Positions 26,101-54,479 of a stretch of DNA of 64,000 bases are shown one piece after another (within the stretch, counting starts at the first letter, position 1; each line of letters opens with the position of its first letter). The notes beneath the pieces are model-generated. The model searched no databases. It was not told the DNA's origin and saw nothing but the letters and a program-made list of their open reading frames with translations. The stretch is from assembly GCA_028829895.1 (NCBI GenBank), contig CM054179.1, positions 73,171,163-73,235,162 of the forward strand. The letters run 5' to 3'. Origin of the DNA: Sinotaia quadrata (Eukaryota; Mollusca; Gastropoda; Architaenioglossa; Viviparidae). A program made the translations under genes and the position numbers.

Positions 26101-29100
26101 TTTGTCAGTCAATAAAATGTTATCTTCCATCACTATATATATATATCACTAAAAAGTACAAATATTGGATTATTAATATTAAGTTTTGACAGCTGTCAGT
26201 GAATGGTGGAGAGATTCTGGTTGTACCAGATCAACCTTTGATAAATTAAATTTTACTTTAAAATTATTTCTAAAAGTACAATAAAAATAAACATGTAAGC
26301 ATATTTGTTTTTGAAAAAGTATTTCAGTCAAATACAGCTTTAAACAGTTTAATACAACAGTCGTGGATATCTTTCTTTGTAGCTGAAAAAATATTGCAGG
26401 TGTGAGGTGCGAGACATAGATTACAGCATTTACCCCAACCATGTGTCTGACACACGGAATTATGCATGGAGGCCACTTGTTATACAAGTAAGTAAGGCTA
26501 TTTTCATACATGTTATACCTGCCAAGTATAGGCACATTCATAAAAGAAACTGGAAGATATTTTATTGTTTAAAATGATTACGCTAAAATGTAGATTATCC
26601 TAAAATATTCTCAAGAACCTATACCATATAAAGCAGTGTCATGTATTTACCTTCATATTAGGTTAAAAGTAAAACCATATGTATATCAGCATCATTATTT
26701 ACCTTTCATTTAGATTAAAAGTGAAAGCATATTGATTATCTAGTGAAGAAAAGATAATACTATAATTGCAGCTGTGTATTTTCAGTTATAAAATGTTATA
26801 TACAGTTGAATGGCATGTTAAATATCTAAAGAAAGTTTTTGTTCACAAATGTATTTCTTCCAGACTTTATCTTTACATTTAGTAAGATTCTTGACAAAAA
26901 TAGACATAAACATAATACATTAAAAAAAAAAAAAAATCCATCAACATAGAAATATATATCACATTCTTTGTCCACTTACTCATACAAGTACTTGGGTCAC
27001 AATTTCAGCTTAAATAATAAATGTTCATAAATATTCATCCAGGCTCTTCTGGAGGAGTTTGGTGCAGTGGTGTTTGTGGAACCAACCACTCGCTTCAAGA
27101 GTGCACACTCCCTGAGCACGGTGCGTGCCCGGGGGGTAAACAACTACATGCTTTGGGACAGACCAACATTTCTCTCTGTAGTAGCTTACACCAGCAAGCA
27201 CACTTTCCAGACTCTCAATGAAAGTAGATGTGCATTCAAAGAAGCAGGAATCATTGATTCTCAGGTGAGGCTTTTACAAAACAGAAATTTCACTGTTCAG
27301 AAAATAATAGCAATGAATTTATTAATTAAGATACATTATCTTTTAAAGGACTAAGAGTACTGGATAGTATATAATAAGTAACCAGTAAATGGCAGGATTC
27401 ATGTATTCTTTAAAAAAATTTTAATTTTCAGGAAAGCTTTCAAAAGAGATTAAGTTGATGTCAATTTATTGATAATTGATTAATAAAATTAAAACATCAT
27501 TTTCAGAGTTTCTCCATATAATTTGTAATGTTATCTATATTTACCCATGAACAAGATGCTTTGAGCCACAGATTTATAAAGTTTCAATTGAATTGTTTTT
27601 ATAATTCTGACACCTTATTGCTAATCTACGATCAGGACTGAAAGTTTTCATGAAATTCTGTGGCTGTGCTGAACAATTTCCAGTTTCTTTTTAAAATTTC
27701 AGCAAAGAAATAAAAATTGTGGAAGAAAAATCAAAAACTTCCTATTTGGTAGCTTGTTCACATTTAGCTCAGTTCATCAGCAGAATCCACCATCTTTTGT
27801 ATTCAGGAGTGATTACTTTGTATATACAACCATCAGTATAATTTTAAATCCAATAACAATAGTAACCTGTTGTTTTGGGATCTTTTTTTTAATTCGTAAC
27901 AGTTCACACTTGTGAATCATGATGTTAATTAATTTGGTGTATTTAAAAACAAAGCATACTAAAACCAGAATTTCCATCTATATGTATTCATGGTTGTGTA
28001 CATGCCTTGTATTCAAGCTAGTTGTCAACAGAGTAATGTCTTAAGGAAGGTTATGTGTGAGTGGGTGAAAGCAACCTTATATGTTGGTATCATATGCCAC
28101 TCACTCCGCTTGCACCCTCTATCTAGTAGCATGTCAGTCCATACATAACTTGGTGTGTTGTCTCTGCTGCAGGTTTCAATATTTTCATCCAGTTTTTGTG
28201 TGCATAGTATTGTTACTTTATCCTAGAAAACACTGTCAAAAGAATCTGATATTGTTAAATATCTCACCATCAGATTTCAACTCTCATCTTTCTTTTGTTC
28301 ATGTAGTTCAATATTTTATAGTTTTATAAATAAGCCTGGCTCTAAACATATTTAATGCTGGAAGTTCCACTCTTGAGACACTATCCATCAGCTTTTTTCT
28401 TTCAAAAGTCAGGCATTTTGTACATGACCACATATGGAAGACCCTACAGTTCCATACAGGACTATCCTTTAATATAACATTGCGGGGGGGGGGGAGATGT
28501 CTGTATACATCATATCAAAAGACAAATTATAGTATACGTAGAAAATGTTAATTGATGCTATTTTTACTGCAATATTTAGGTTATTAACACACACAAATTA
28601 GCAGAAACAAAATCTAGGGGAAAGAAAAGTTAATAAAATTATAACTCTAACTAAAAAACAGATTCAGTGTATGGATTTATTTTTATTTGCAGCTAATCCT
28701 AACTTTTCTCTTAAAAAACACAACAGCTGTGTACAGTGCTGTTGGATTCTTCTGTCCATGACGGTCGTGTAAGACACTCCCCGACCCAAAAAGAATTCTT
28801 TCAAATATCTATTATCAGCTTTTAAAAAATCCTTTAGATATCTAGTTTTGGAGTCAAAATGTATTCAGTTAAGGGACATTATTCACTGAAAGAAATCATG
28901 AACTTCCAATGAATATGTCAAGGAGTTAATGGACTAATGGAATGTATGTTAGGTTATGCTCTAAAACTACATTTATTGCTTGTGTGAGTTAATTTTATCC
29001 TCTTTAAATTATACATTTAAGTATAAAGAAAAACTTTAAAACTTCAATGGTTGTTCAAGGTTGATGCCAAATAATCATTTGGTCCTACTGATTTCAAAAT

Positions 29101-29501
29101 GCTATTTCAAATTGCAGATTTTGGTTTTTTACAAAACCAACATCACTTGGCATATAGTCATGAAACCTTGGTTAAAATGTGCACTCAACAAAGAGTGCAT
29201 TGCACCCACATGGTCACGATTTTCAGGCTGCCTACACTTTCGACATCCTCGCACAACTGGATGCCACTGGTATGACATCTCAGCATTAAGCATCATCTTG
29301 AATCGTGGTGTGCAGTTCACTACTATACCAAACCATCCAATACCCAGAGTAACATACACCAGTGAGGAAGAGGTAGTACTATTTCCTGATCAACCATGGA
29401 CAAACACACAGCTTATACTTTTGATTTGTGTCCCAGTTCTTGGCAGTTATCTGCTATTAAGAAACAAGTTGCTCAAAAGAGCTTATATTAGACATAGATG
29501 A
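20152..29501 (+). CDS. DUF1647-like glycosyltransferase-type membrane protein, 435 aa, six coding exons
   Basis: Coding exons: 20152-20217 (exon from 20142), 21518-21754, 24902-25195, 26383-26487, 27043-27264 and 29118-29501 (stop TGA). All have consensus GT-AG borders and phase-0 joins, giving 22+79+98+35+74+127 residues. A hydrophobic segment at about 64-89 after a basic N-terminus is a signal anchor; a second at about 405-423 lies near the C-terminus and is followed by basic residues. The middle matches the DUF1647 pattern: LPPLVTAAWSSQFY (~140), KFIVYDVGLYS (~185), CEVRDIDYSIYPNHV and YAWRPLVIQ (~205-234), EEFGAVVFVEPTTRF (~238-252), MKPWLKCALNKECIAP (~323-338) and GCHWYDISALSIIL (~356-369). 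Known family members are uncharacterised and resemble Golgi glycosyltransferases; substrate unknown. The start is the first ATG of the first coding exon, in an A-rich context. Its 3' end faces GAPDH copy 1. Confidence 0.85.
20342..20666. mobile_element. Outer hAT-like MITE, split by a second MITE
   Basis: The left part (ACTGGCCTTTCTCAACC) and the right end (CCTGGCTGAGAAACCAT) are imperfect inverted repeats of the TTCTCAACC type common in hAT MITEs. The interior has AGTTCTCAGGGAACTCCTGC and AGGAATCC. It is interrupted after TTCTCAAC by the element at 20357-20517. Exact ends and target duplication are uncertain (TCTAT occurs on both sides). Intronic in the DUF1647-like gene. Confidence 0.5.
20357..20517. 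mobile_element. 161-bp hAT MITE with 15-bp TIRs and perfect 8-bp target duplication
   Basis: The ends are CAATGCTCCCTCTAA and the inverse of CAATGTTCCCTCTAA, a single mismatch in 15. They are flanked by TTCTCAAC at 20349-20356 and again at 20518-20525. The 8-bp duplication is diagnostic of hAT-type transposition. No coding capacity. Confidence 0.88.
20816..21075. repeat. Dispersed repeat, copy A
   Basis: About 260 bp similar to 59745-60040. Shared blocks include TTTAATAAATTTATTG, GTGGGTGGATGGGGGCTC, ATTGTGTGAT and TTAATGTTGTGGAAGAGAG. It has no coding frame and the class is unknown. Confidence 0.75.
23790..24290 (+). mobile_element. 5'-truncated LINE (non-LTR retrotransposon) tail, copy 1
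   Basis: Translated fragments match the C-terminal end of a LINE reverse transcriptase ORF widespread in invertebrates: RLKTVWKDRNIS, SKIRLM, FLYDCESWT, then MKWYGHVTRSTGLAKKIMQG and RRGRQEKRWEDNISEWT. Frame breaks near 23880-24060 and 24210 make it non-functional. The 3' end runs into a GATAGATAGATA tail, as in other copies of such elements. Intronic in the DUF1647-like gene, same strand. Confidence 0.75.
24310..24800. repeat. Minisatellite, alternating 37/38-bp units
   Basis: Units of TTGCACCAGATTGCATTGG followed by TCTTAGATGATTGCA end alternately in CAT and TTGC, giving a 75-bp higher-order period. Outer copies are degenerate and central copies almost identical. The 75-bp period keeps a minus-strand frame open, which is a repeat artefact. 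It sits about 100 bp before the acceptor of the exon at 24902. Confidence 0.9.
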
Positions 29502-29835
29502 TACATGTAACTGTGAATTGTGCAAGCAGCAGATTCCACATTTTCTGTTTCTTAACCACGTGTCATAATTTATGTATTCGGTGCAATGCAGAACTTTTCA
29601 AAGGACCATTTTATATTCATAAATATTTGAATGTGTTTATGCTTCAGTTTATTATTTGTCTGCCTGCACATGTTCTTTGATTTATTCATACTGTGAATGC
29701 TATCTTAAAATAGTATGTACGAGGTTTTCGTCATATCAGTTTTGTTGTTTGCTTGCATGTAAATGCTTTCACTTTGTAATTCATTCAACCAATGTTTGTC
29801 ATGCATATCCAAAATAAAAAAATTTTAAATGCAGA
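29502..29835 (+). other. 3' UTR and polyadenylation signal of the DUF1647-like gene
   Basis: AATAAA lies at 29813-29818 in an A-rich context. Predicted cleavage is near 29830-29840, right against the predicted 3' end of GAPDH copy 1 from the other strand. Confidence 0.6.
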
Positions 29836-29839
29836 TTAT

Positions 29840-35904
<6,065 letters not shown>

Positions 35905-35907
35905 TTT

Positions 35908-38844
35908 CTGATTTCTGGAAAGAGAAAATAAATGCATTAAACAATATTATTTTGCAAATAAGGTTTTATCTTTCCCATTGTTTATTAATATAATTAATTA
36001 TTGTAATTAATAATATTAATATTACTTTTATATTGTATTGTTCTTTAGTAAATTAGTAAAATATTAAAAGATTTAAATAAACAAATAAATAAACTTTGAA
36101 TAACATACTAAAAAACAATTGTTCAGAACTCATGATGTATGTATCCAAAGCTTGTTTCATTTTAAGTTTTAAAAATTTCCTGAACAATATTCTAACTTCT
36201 AAGTATATGCTATGTGTTTATACTACTGGGAGTTAGAGGTCACCATGCACAGTCACTTCCTTTGCTATTGTCAAAACCTGTCCTTTGAGTCAAATCTACA
36301 GCAGCAAAGGTTACAAAGCTGCATCTCAGATCAATCATCATGGCTTTTTTCTAAGTCCTCCCTGAAAATTTGGGAGATATTTTAATTCTTATTTATTTCT
36401 CTCACTTAGCATAGATGCTATTTTATATATATATATATATATCAAATGCTGAGTAAGAGAATAAAAATAATATCATGAGCATCTGAAATGTACTTTTGTC
36501 ATTTTCAGCTTAAAGAACAATTAGTCCTAATTATAATTGCTCACAAAGTCTAAACTGTAACCATGTCAAGTCCAAACTAACCATTTGTCTTGAATTAACC
36601 CTAAATTTAACTCTAGCTCATGTTGAGTGTCACTGTCAGTTAAGTTCACTTAACAATGCCCTCACATTTTCTTAGTCTCAAACTGCTAGCTGCAAGAGCA
36701 AGAGGTAAATTCAGAGTCTAAGCAAGCTATTGGCCAACAATGCAGCTCAACTCTGGCAGTAAAGAACAGTCACCACGAACAAAACACGTAGATGTAGAAT
36801 TTGTACTGACATTAGTAAGATGTGATAGTAACTTCATGATAATAATAGTTATGATAATAACTTCATATTAGCATTTGCCCTCTACATTTATACGCCCAGT
36901 AAATTGTTCTGAGACATATCCACCTTGAACATTAATGTTACCACTGATAAAGATTTGAGTATCAAAGCTACAGGATGTTTATAAAAAAACACAAACCCAT
37001 ATATAATGTATGCACACACTGATACTGTAACAACTATTATTACATGTATTGAAATATCAAATGAAAAGTTGAGAAATATGCTGGAATACATGATTCATTG
37101 AAATACAGTTGTGCACATGAAGTGATTCATTGAATACAGTTGTGTGCATAAAGGCTAACATATTCAGCAAAACATTTTGTAATTCACCAATAAACAGGCA
37201 TTGCCTTTGGCTTGCATTTTATTTCAAACACCCAGTAGATTTTAAAATTAGGTCTGATATTCATTTTAATCTATTAAAAGATTATTTGCACTTTTCTTAG
37301 TTTCATGTGAACATATAAAATCTTTAATAGTAAGCAATGCACCTTTAAAACAAGCACAACCAGAGATATCATTCCATTTTTGCCTAGAAAAATATACCAA
37401 CCTTCAAAATATATACATGTATAATAATCTAATTTATTTTTAATACGGCCTGGACTGGATGGCAGCCTTTAAGCTGTACACAGGAATAGTACATATTCTA
37501 ATTTTAAAATAAAAATAAGGCCTGGATTAGTGGGGTAACTTTTATGCATAATAAAAAATAATATATATCTTAATTTAAGAATATAAGGCCTGGATTGTGG
37601 GACAACCTTTGAGTTGTACACATGCATAATATATATCCTAATTTAAAAAGGTGTGGACTGGAAGGCTTTATTTCTTTCAGGATTTGGGGAATCATTAATT
37701 TTATTAGAATCCAAAAGACAAAGTCCCTCAGCATTTCTAATTCTAGATTTAACTGTAATTTATCTACTATTGTTACCTGTAGTATTATTCTGTAATTAAT
37801 ATTAGAATCCAAAGGCAAAAGACAAAGTCCTTTACCATTTCTAAATTTAACTGCTAAAAGGTCAAGTTCATGTCAAACTATTCACAATGTACACAGTAGT
37901 GCTAATACAAAGTAATAGGTCAAAAACAGGTCAAGAGGTTTGATTGGAGGCCAGTGATGACAAACAATCTGACGGTTATGAAATGTACTTTGGAAATGTT
38001 TATTAAGGGGACGTTATGATCGACTTTAAACTATATTAAAACCAACTATTACATCTATTAAGCAATGGGCATACTTTAAATCACAATAATTGAGTAAATA
38101 AATACCTCATACATTTTACTTTTGATGCATTCTATATCACTTTTATCAGCCACCACCATATTATTTTTTAAATATCCCTTTTTTAACATTTTATTTCAAA
38201 TTCAAGCTTTACACGCATTTTGTGCGAAGAATTATTTTAAACAACTAGTAATACCTAATATTATATTGTGTTAACCACAACTGTAGTTTGAGTGTAACTG
38301 TAAGACAATCGTGACAATAACAAGTGAAAACAGGGCTTAATTTATAAAATATATAGGGCTATAGATTAAAAACACATTTTTAACATCATAAAACTACTTT
38401 ATTAATCTTAACAGTAAACCAGAGAAACATATGAATCATTCGAAAATAAAATTATTTTAGCAAATCTGCTGTTAAAGTGTTATGTGAGAGAGAATTATTT
38501 TGAGAAAATTATGCTGAAGCTGTATTGTCGCTGGTATAAATTTCATTGAGCAAGCTCATCTGTCAATCACATATATAATAACAACTTAAGACAAAGACTT
38601 TTAACTCAGCATTAAGCCGAACAGGTACCTTAAACATAAGTATCAATTAGGTCTATAGTTTGAAGATGTGCTTCGACGGACCGGCCGGTCTAACACCGTC
38701 CCTAGTGACCTTGACTTTGGAAAGCAAAATATGTAAAATGCTGACAAAAGTGCCACAAACTGAATCCGAAGCTAAATTTAATAGTTGCAAGGGGTTGCAT
38801 ATTATTAAAGTCATTCAATATTCAATCAGTAAAGAAAACATTAC
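35908..38844 (-). other. Intron 1 of GAPDH copy 1
   Basis: Large intron between the proposed 5' UTR exon and the start-codon exon. It contains a TA microsatellite at about 36424-36443, a degenerate four-copy repeat around GGCCTGGA at about 37440-37680, and a duplicated block with AATCCAAAAGACAAAGTCC near 37705 and 37805. No coding sequence was recognised. Confidence 0.55.
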
Positions 38845-38975
38845 CTTGGGAACGGACTTTTCCTTATTCGATACTGTAAAGCTGCGGTCGTCTGACGAGT
38901 GCTCTCGAGGGCTTAGCCTTTATTCGTCACTCCTCTGGTGGTGCACTGGATTGGCTGATTGTATGTCACGTGAGA
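38845..38975 (-). promoter_or_regulatory. Core promoter and 5' UTR exon of GAPDH copy 1
   Basis: On the minus strand the order is CACGTG (38972-38967), CCAAT (38954-38950, in CAGCCAATCC), a TATA-like AATAAAGG (38924-38917), then GC-richer sequence ending CGTTCCCAAG followed by donor GTAATG at 38844. Spacing suits a start near 38890 and a ~45-base untranslated exon spliced to the ATG exon at 35907. CACGTG is an E-box and also contains the ACGTG core of hypoxia elements; GAPDH is a known hypoxia-responsive gene in vertebrates. Use here is inference. Confidence 0.6.
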
Positions 38976-41845
38976 GCTGAAAAAAACCTTGACACGCCGT
39001 CCTGAGTGTCCTTGGCAATGAAGAACGAAAAGTACAAGTAAGCAAATTTGTGTAATTACAGTATTAAAAATCGTGTGTCTTTAAAAGGCGAAATGGTATT
39101 AAAGTTTTGGTGACATTTAAATTATATTATCTCTGTCGCAGTTTACATTATTGTTTGGCATGAATGTTGTATAATTAAATGTAATGTAGCTTTCTCACTA
39201 TAAGTATAAGACTATTTGACGGTGACCTTGGAGTTATGCTGAGCCCGAAACAGCTTGTTGACTGAAAACGAAAGTCAGTGGTTTTCTTCAAATGACCTTG
39301 GTTGGTTAATAACAAACATGACTTGAGAGACTTTGAAAGTCGGACGGTACTTGATTGCAGGGTAGACAACTGTGCTACCTTTGACTGAGTTATAAATGTC
39401 AAGTCACGTAAAGTCAGTTTGGACACTCCCATGGCATTCACTAACGCACACATTAAAAAGATTAATATATATTTTTCTAGGTCTTATCACTAACTCGAGT
39501 GCTTTCGTATCTTTCTTCCCGAGCGTTTTCCAGTTTTCAATGGTCTGTTATCGGCAAGCAATTTCAGATGAGTTTTCAAAAAAGAGCTAGTCGTGTGAAT
39601 TATGCAGTTCCTCCTACCACAACTACAACTCACCCCCACCACCCCCAATCCCAACAAATAAAGTATACGCACTCGGATAACTGCACAAATTAAAATTCAA
39701 TGACGTCAGTAGCTTGGCTGAGGATGCTTGCTACTCAGTCAGTTATATGACCACTTAGACTGAAAATGATAAATAATTTTGTAAATGATTAATATTAAAG
39801 CACCTTTTGCAGTTTAATGCCACTCAAGATCGGCATATTTTCGCCTGAAAATACATCAAAAATTAAAGAGCCGGCTATGACTGAAAATGAAATGTATTTT
39901 TCTACAGTAACGAATTTAGTTGTTTTTAATATACACAATATGAATGTTAAATGAAATAAATCTTGTAGTAGCAAATATATTTATATTGCAATATATTTAT
40001 TATGATGATGATATAATTATGTTATTTAAGGGTATGTTTGAACGCAGGCCAAGCATCCATAGCCGCGATTAACGATCGACAGAGTGAGAGCAGACGATTC
40101 TTTGGACTAAGCATTTACAATTACAACGAAAAATATTAAAATATCATATAAGTTTAATATAAAAGTTTTACGAGCGTTTAATTGTCCATTTATTGTGGCA
40201 AACAATATTCCATAGTCAGATTCTGTCAGTGTTATATAGTGCAGTATACAAATGTTTGCCATGCCGCGAACTATCTCCCTCCCTCCTGTTCGCTTTTTTA
40301 CCCCCTCGTGATCTACATTGCCATCTGAGGGCCACGGGTAGTTTTTTCATCTTCCGTTCAGTGTTTCGGACTTGGGTTGTCTACATTGCCACACGTGGTC
40401 TTTTCATCTTTCATCCGATGTCCTCTGAATTGCTCCTATGTGTCCACCAATCCCTCGGGGGGGGGGGGGGGAGTGGATGGAGCGGTGAGCGATGTCTGCT
40501 TTTAGCAATTCTGAGGTAGCAGTATCTATGGTTGTACACTGGCTTCTGGCTTCCTTGTTTATTTTTAAGATATATGTAAGATATTGGCTTAACTACTGCC
40601 CCTACAGCCCCCGCAGTGCTTTTTCAACAGAAGGGGCCCAATATTTGTTCCTTCAAAAAAAGAATTGTACTTGAAATTGGAAAAATATACACCTGATCAA
40701 GATTCTGCAGGGCGAAGGGTAAGCTAATTATCTGGGAAGCAGAGAGAGTGAGAGTGAGTGAGTGAGAAAGGTGAGGGTCCCAATATTCGAAGCTACGCTG
40801 CTGAAAGTAAGTTCTGCCTCTTGTGGATCGAAAGGAGTAGACGGCATTTGTTTCTGTTAGGAATATTAGGAGTGTATTTTAGATGATTTTTTTTAATGAG
40901 GGTTTTAGAGGAAAAAGCAGTGTTTGTGCCACCACCACCTTTCTCTATCGGGCTGGAAGGGGAGATGATGGCTAGCCAACACTTCACTGGGCCTCGTGTA
41001 GATATTTATATAACTTTTCACTTTGCTGGAATATTTAGAATAGTGAAAAATCTTAATTTTCGTCAACATCAGCACGGTTAAAGCGTGCATAAAGAAAAAG
41101 TTACTAACACGATGTTTTCATGGTCCAGTCGGCGCATTCTACCACTATCACTATGTATTTATTGTATTATATATTACTCTACAGTCATACCTCAATGAAT
41201 ACTACACAACGCCTACGTACACAGTCGAACAAACCAGTGCGTGTTGTAAACAGTCCTTTCATATAACATGATAGAAACACCTATTGCATTGTGTTGCCAA
41301 TGATAAAAAAATATTTTTTTAAAGGAATAAATTTTGATGGATTACCTCCCTTCCTCCGCGACAGTATGTTGAAAAGCAATATGAGTGAGCTGCTTTCATT
41401 TTCCTAAAGCATTGTGTCATAAATTGGTTGATGTTATTGTCTGATCTGCAGTAGCAGCAAGTTTTTGTTTGTTTGCGTTGTGAGTCAGTAGGTTAAGGCT
41501 GAACCTTAATTTGTGGACGGTTCTGTTGTGCGAGATGTATGGTGTGTGGGGATGATGCATTTCTTCAAGAACTGTTTATTCTTTGCAATGAAGTTTTTCT
41601 GTGTAAATTGGAGTGTGTATATGTTTCCCGTGTTTGATTTCATATTTAGCCGTCCTGTCTGCTTTTTCGTTTCCTATGAGGTGAAGTTCCTGGAGATCCA
41701 TATTAATGCGACGTGCGTATTTCGTGTTTCTAAATCTGATAAATTTGTTTGTTGCGTGGGGTCTGGTTTGTATGAAAGGGTTGTTTAGAGTTTGCAGAGA
41801 GGGAAAGGCAATCGGTGAGTACAAGTTCGCACTAAACTAATGGTA

Positions 41846-42140
41846 CTTTTGCTAAGCCATTAAGCCCTATGAAGAACTATTGGCCATTGTGAAAGAACGC
41901 AAAATGAAATGGTATGGGCATGATACACGATCAACAGGGCTTGCCAAACAATCATGCAAGGCACTGTGCAAGGAGGGCGAAGAAGAGGAAGACTGAGGAA
42001 AAGAAGGGAGGATAACATCTTAGAGTGGACAGGACTGAAATTGAGCAATACAGTAAAAGAGAACATAATGGAATGGAGGAAACTGGTTGTCATCAGTGGT
42101 GCCCAACATCGACAAGACTAAGGGATAAATAGATAGATGG
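41846..42140 (+). mobile_element. 5'-truncated LINE tail, copy 2
   Basis: Closely similar to 24025-24290: the same AAGCCATT start, ATGAAATGGTATGGGCAT, CAGGGCTTGCCAA, GGAGGATAACAT and a GGGATAAATAGATAGATGG end. Small deletions break the frame. The shared 3' end with a GATA-like tail supports insertion by target-primed reverse transcription. Confidence 0.75.
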
Positions 42141-42183
42141 ATGTTTCTATAAGCCGCACATTTTATTTAAACAATTAAATTCA

Positions 42184-42245
42184 GTGTGTGTGTGTGTATG
42201 TGTGTGTGTGTGTGTGTGTATGAGAGTGTGTTTGTGTGTGCGTGC
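42184..42245. repeat. (GT)n microsatellite
   Basis: GT tract with occasional AT interruptions. Confidence 0.9.
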
Positions 42246-43050
42246 GCAAATTAGGCTTTCACTATTTATTTTGTGGTTTTATCTTTTTTATAAACATCCC
42301 AATTATTAATCGAGCTGCTATTTTATTTATTTTTAAAGTCGTTAGTAAATGTTTTTGACTGAGGATATACTTTTAACCCTCACAGCCACTCGTGGGTGGC
42401 TAGTCACCCACAGCGCTATTAACTGACTATTTTTGTTGCTGCTATTATTTTGTTTTAACTCGGACATTTAGATTTTTGATTATAGATGCTATTAAAGAAT
42501 ATATTCAAATTTCAGATCATCAAGCCCTTTTATGAAATCTTATTGAAATATATTATAATTTACTTTGGAATGCTGAAGATGTTAAAGGTACCCAATTGAA
42601 TGGCTAGCTACAAATCTAGACTAGTCCAAGAAACTTTAGAAAACAGAGTGTAATACAATCCTGTGACCTCTAAAATGAGGTATGATAAGTGTCATTAATG
42701 GAAGAATTGTAATTGTAACGTAATTGTAGCCTGCTAACGAAAGTCTGTGAATGATCTAATCAGTGAAGAAAATATAAATTAATGTTCTTAAGTACCTTCT
42801 GTATTAACGGGTTATCCGCTTAATCAACATAAAATGATCAGTATCATTATTTCATGTTATAACTAATATATCATAATTATAATGGATGATCGGTCTTTGG
42901 CGGTTCCATAACTCCTAGATGGGAGCAAGGTTAGTAAAGTGGGCAGCAATTATATAACAAGGAAATACTGTGTCAAGTTCACATGCTAGTTCAACATGTT
43001 AATGGAGTAGAGACAGCGATTTGAACATCTCCGAAAGGAGTAATTGTATA

Positions 43051-43143
43051 CACATCGTATCTACTTATACACATCGTGCCTACTTATACACATCGTATCT
43101 ACTTATACACATCGTATCTACTTATACACATCGTGCCTACTTT
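43051..43143. repeat. 19-bp tandem array, about five copies
   Basis: Unit CACATCGTATCTACTTATA, with a variant CACATCGTGCC in alternate copies. Confidence 0.9.
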
Positions 43144-43489
43144 CAAAAGCGTCAGCCCACTTCATAATCCCTGAAATAATATCATCCTTGCAAAACAAGT
43201 GTCCCATAAGGTAGATATGCTCATAAAAGTTCCGCCATCTATAGTCAACATCAACTTCTACTTAGCGTCATTGTGAGACTAGTGTAGATGGTGATATTTA
43301 CTTCTGATCCACTCCTTCCAAACGTCATAGAGAGACTAGTCTAGATACAGAAATTTACAAATAAATTCTCTCTCTCTCTTTTCCTTCTGAATTCCTGTGA
43401 TGCGAAGAAACAAAAGCAGCACACACACACGTACAATATTACATAACCGCACACACAATAATTTAACACGCTAAATCATATAATTCAAA

Positions 43490-52930
<9,441 letters not shown>

Positions 52931-53067
52931 TTTTCCTGACCGAATCACATTCTAAACAGAAAAAACATTGGCAATTGACAACAAAAATTATATTTTGATA
53001 AGGCAATAAAAGCAAACAAAAGAAGAAAGTAAAAACATGTAAGAAATTGTGCATTAATACTATAGGC

Positions 53068-53071
<4 letters not shown>

Positions 53072-53111
<40 letters not shown>
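53072..53111. repeat. (TA)n(GA)n microsatellite in GAPDH copy 2 intron 1
   Basis: TA run followed by GA run, about 40 bp. Confidence 0.85.
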
Positions 53112-54479
53112 TTCCTTCTCTGGGCAAGTATACCATTTTGTGATATGATGTGCAAAAAACTAAGTGGATTAAATCTAATTATTTTACATGTTAAATCTAC
53201 AAGAGGGCCTAATGCACACATAAAAACATTTTTAAAAGATAAAAACTATTAAAATGTTGATATTATAGCAGTTTGAAATACGTAAAAAGCATATGCTTCT
53301 GTTGAAAATTTAGAAATAAGATTATACCAGGAAAAAAAGACTTTTTAACTTGAAAAGAATTTTTAAATAAGCAATATAATTATCTCATTACAACGAATAT
53401 ATTTTCTTTTATTAATCAAAATTATTAACTTAATCTGGATATATTTTTATTTAAAATAAATATAAAACTATAACTTCGCAAGTGGAAACCATATTAACAA
53501 AATTATCAGCCATCATAAAAGAAGCTCTATTTTCCGATAAATTAATTATTTAATAACACCTGTAGTTTACGACTGACATGTCGAATTTCGGTAAAAGAAT
53601 TAAAGTTTTTGATCCGATTTATGTGGAAACTAACCAGTACAAAAAAATATGCCTTTAAAAATATCATTTCTTCACAGAATTGACCGTTCGTAGATAAAAG
53701 GAATATTGACTGTTGCTTTAATGTATTACCACTTCTAAGAAAACCTTGATATTGTAAGTTTGGTGGATTATTTATAAGAATGAAAATTAAAGAAAATGGC
53801 TAAATGGCTACATGTCACAAAAGTAGGTGCCATCTTTTAGTTCAAAACGAATTTGTATTACAAATAATTACAAAATAAATAAACACAACTTCACGCAACT
53901 ATCTTATTTATTTATCTCTCACATAAATTCTGAATATATTGAATATAAACATATGATATTTAATGCTTTATTTTTAAGAAAACACATTTCAAATGGACCC
54001 AAACTGCTCTTGTCACAAATAGCGAACCTGACTTTCGTCAAGACCAGATTCAGGTTTTGTTTACACAATTTCAAATTAGATTAGCAGTTATGTTCAATTA
54101 AAAATAAATCAGTTATCCATACTAATTACTGATGTTATCTTTTGTTACTGTTAAAAATAAGAAAAAGAAGAGTAATACTAATAGTAATAAAATAGGCATT
54201 TTGTATTAATCCTATCAACCCTACAATCTGGTTTTAATGTAGTAACACCCATTCAATATTTGTTATACCCATCTCTTAGTTCATTCAAGCTCTGATTAAA
54301 TTGATTATTGTCATTTTCGTGTTCAAGTATAGTAATTAGTATACATATTTGGATATCCAAATAGAACATAGTTTTAAAACAATAAAACAATATATATCTT
54401 AAAAAATAACTAACATGTATAAGTATACTGTGAAATGAATTAAACAAGAATGACCACAAAAACAATAAAGAAAATAAAA

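Larger units (their letters stand above)
38976..43480. other. Spacer between the two GAPDH genes
   Basis: No gene recognised. It is richer in CpG than the rest near 39.2-39.7 and 40.0-41.3 kb. It contains a poly-G run (40458-40471), a decayed LINE tail (41846-42140), a GT tract (42184-42240) and a 19-bp tandem array (about 43051-43143). Short open frames such as 40193-40519 have no protein-like features. Confidence 0.5.

Noticed and set aside
39018..39037. ATG with a GTAAGC donor just upstream of the GAPDH copy 1 promoter on the opposite strand, suggesting a divergent gene
   Set aside because: Only six codons before the donor and no convincing next exon could be joined; at most a divergent transcript.
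40193..40519. 108-codon open frame on the plus strand between the GAPDH genes
   Set aside because: No recognisable domain, no splice partners, runs through a poly-G tract; likely chance in a GC-richer patch.
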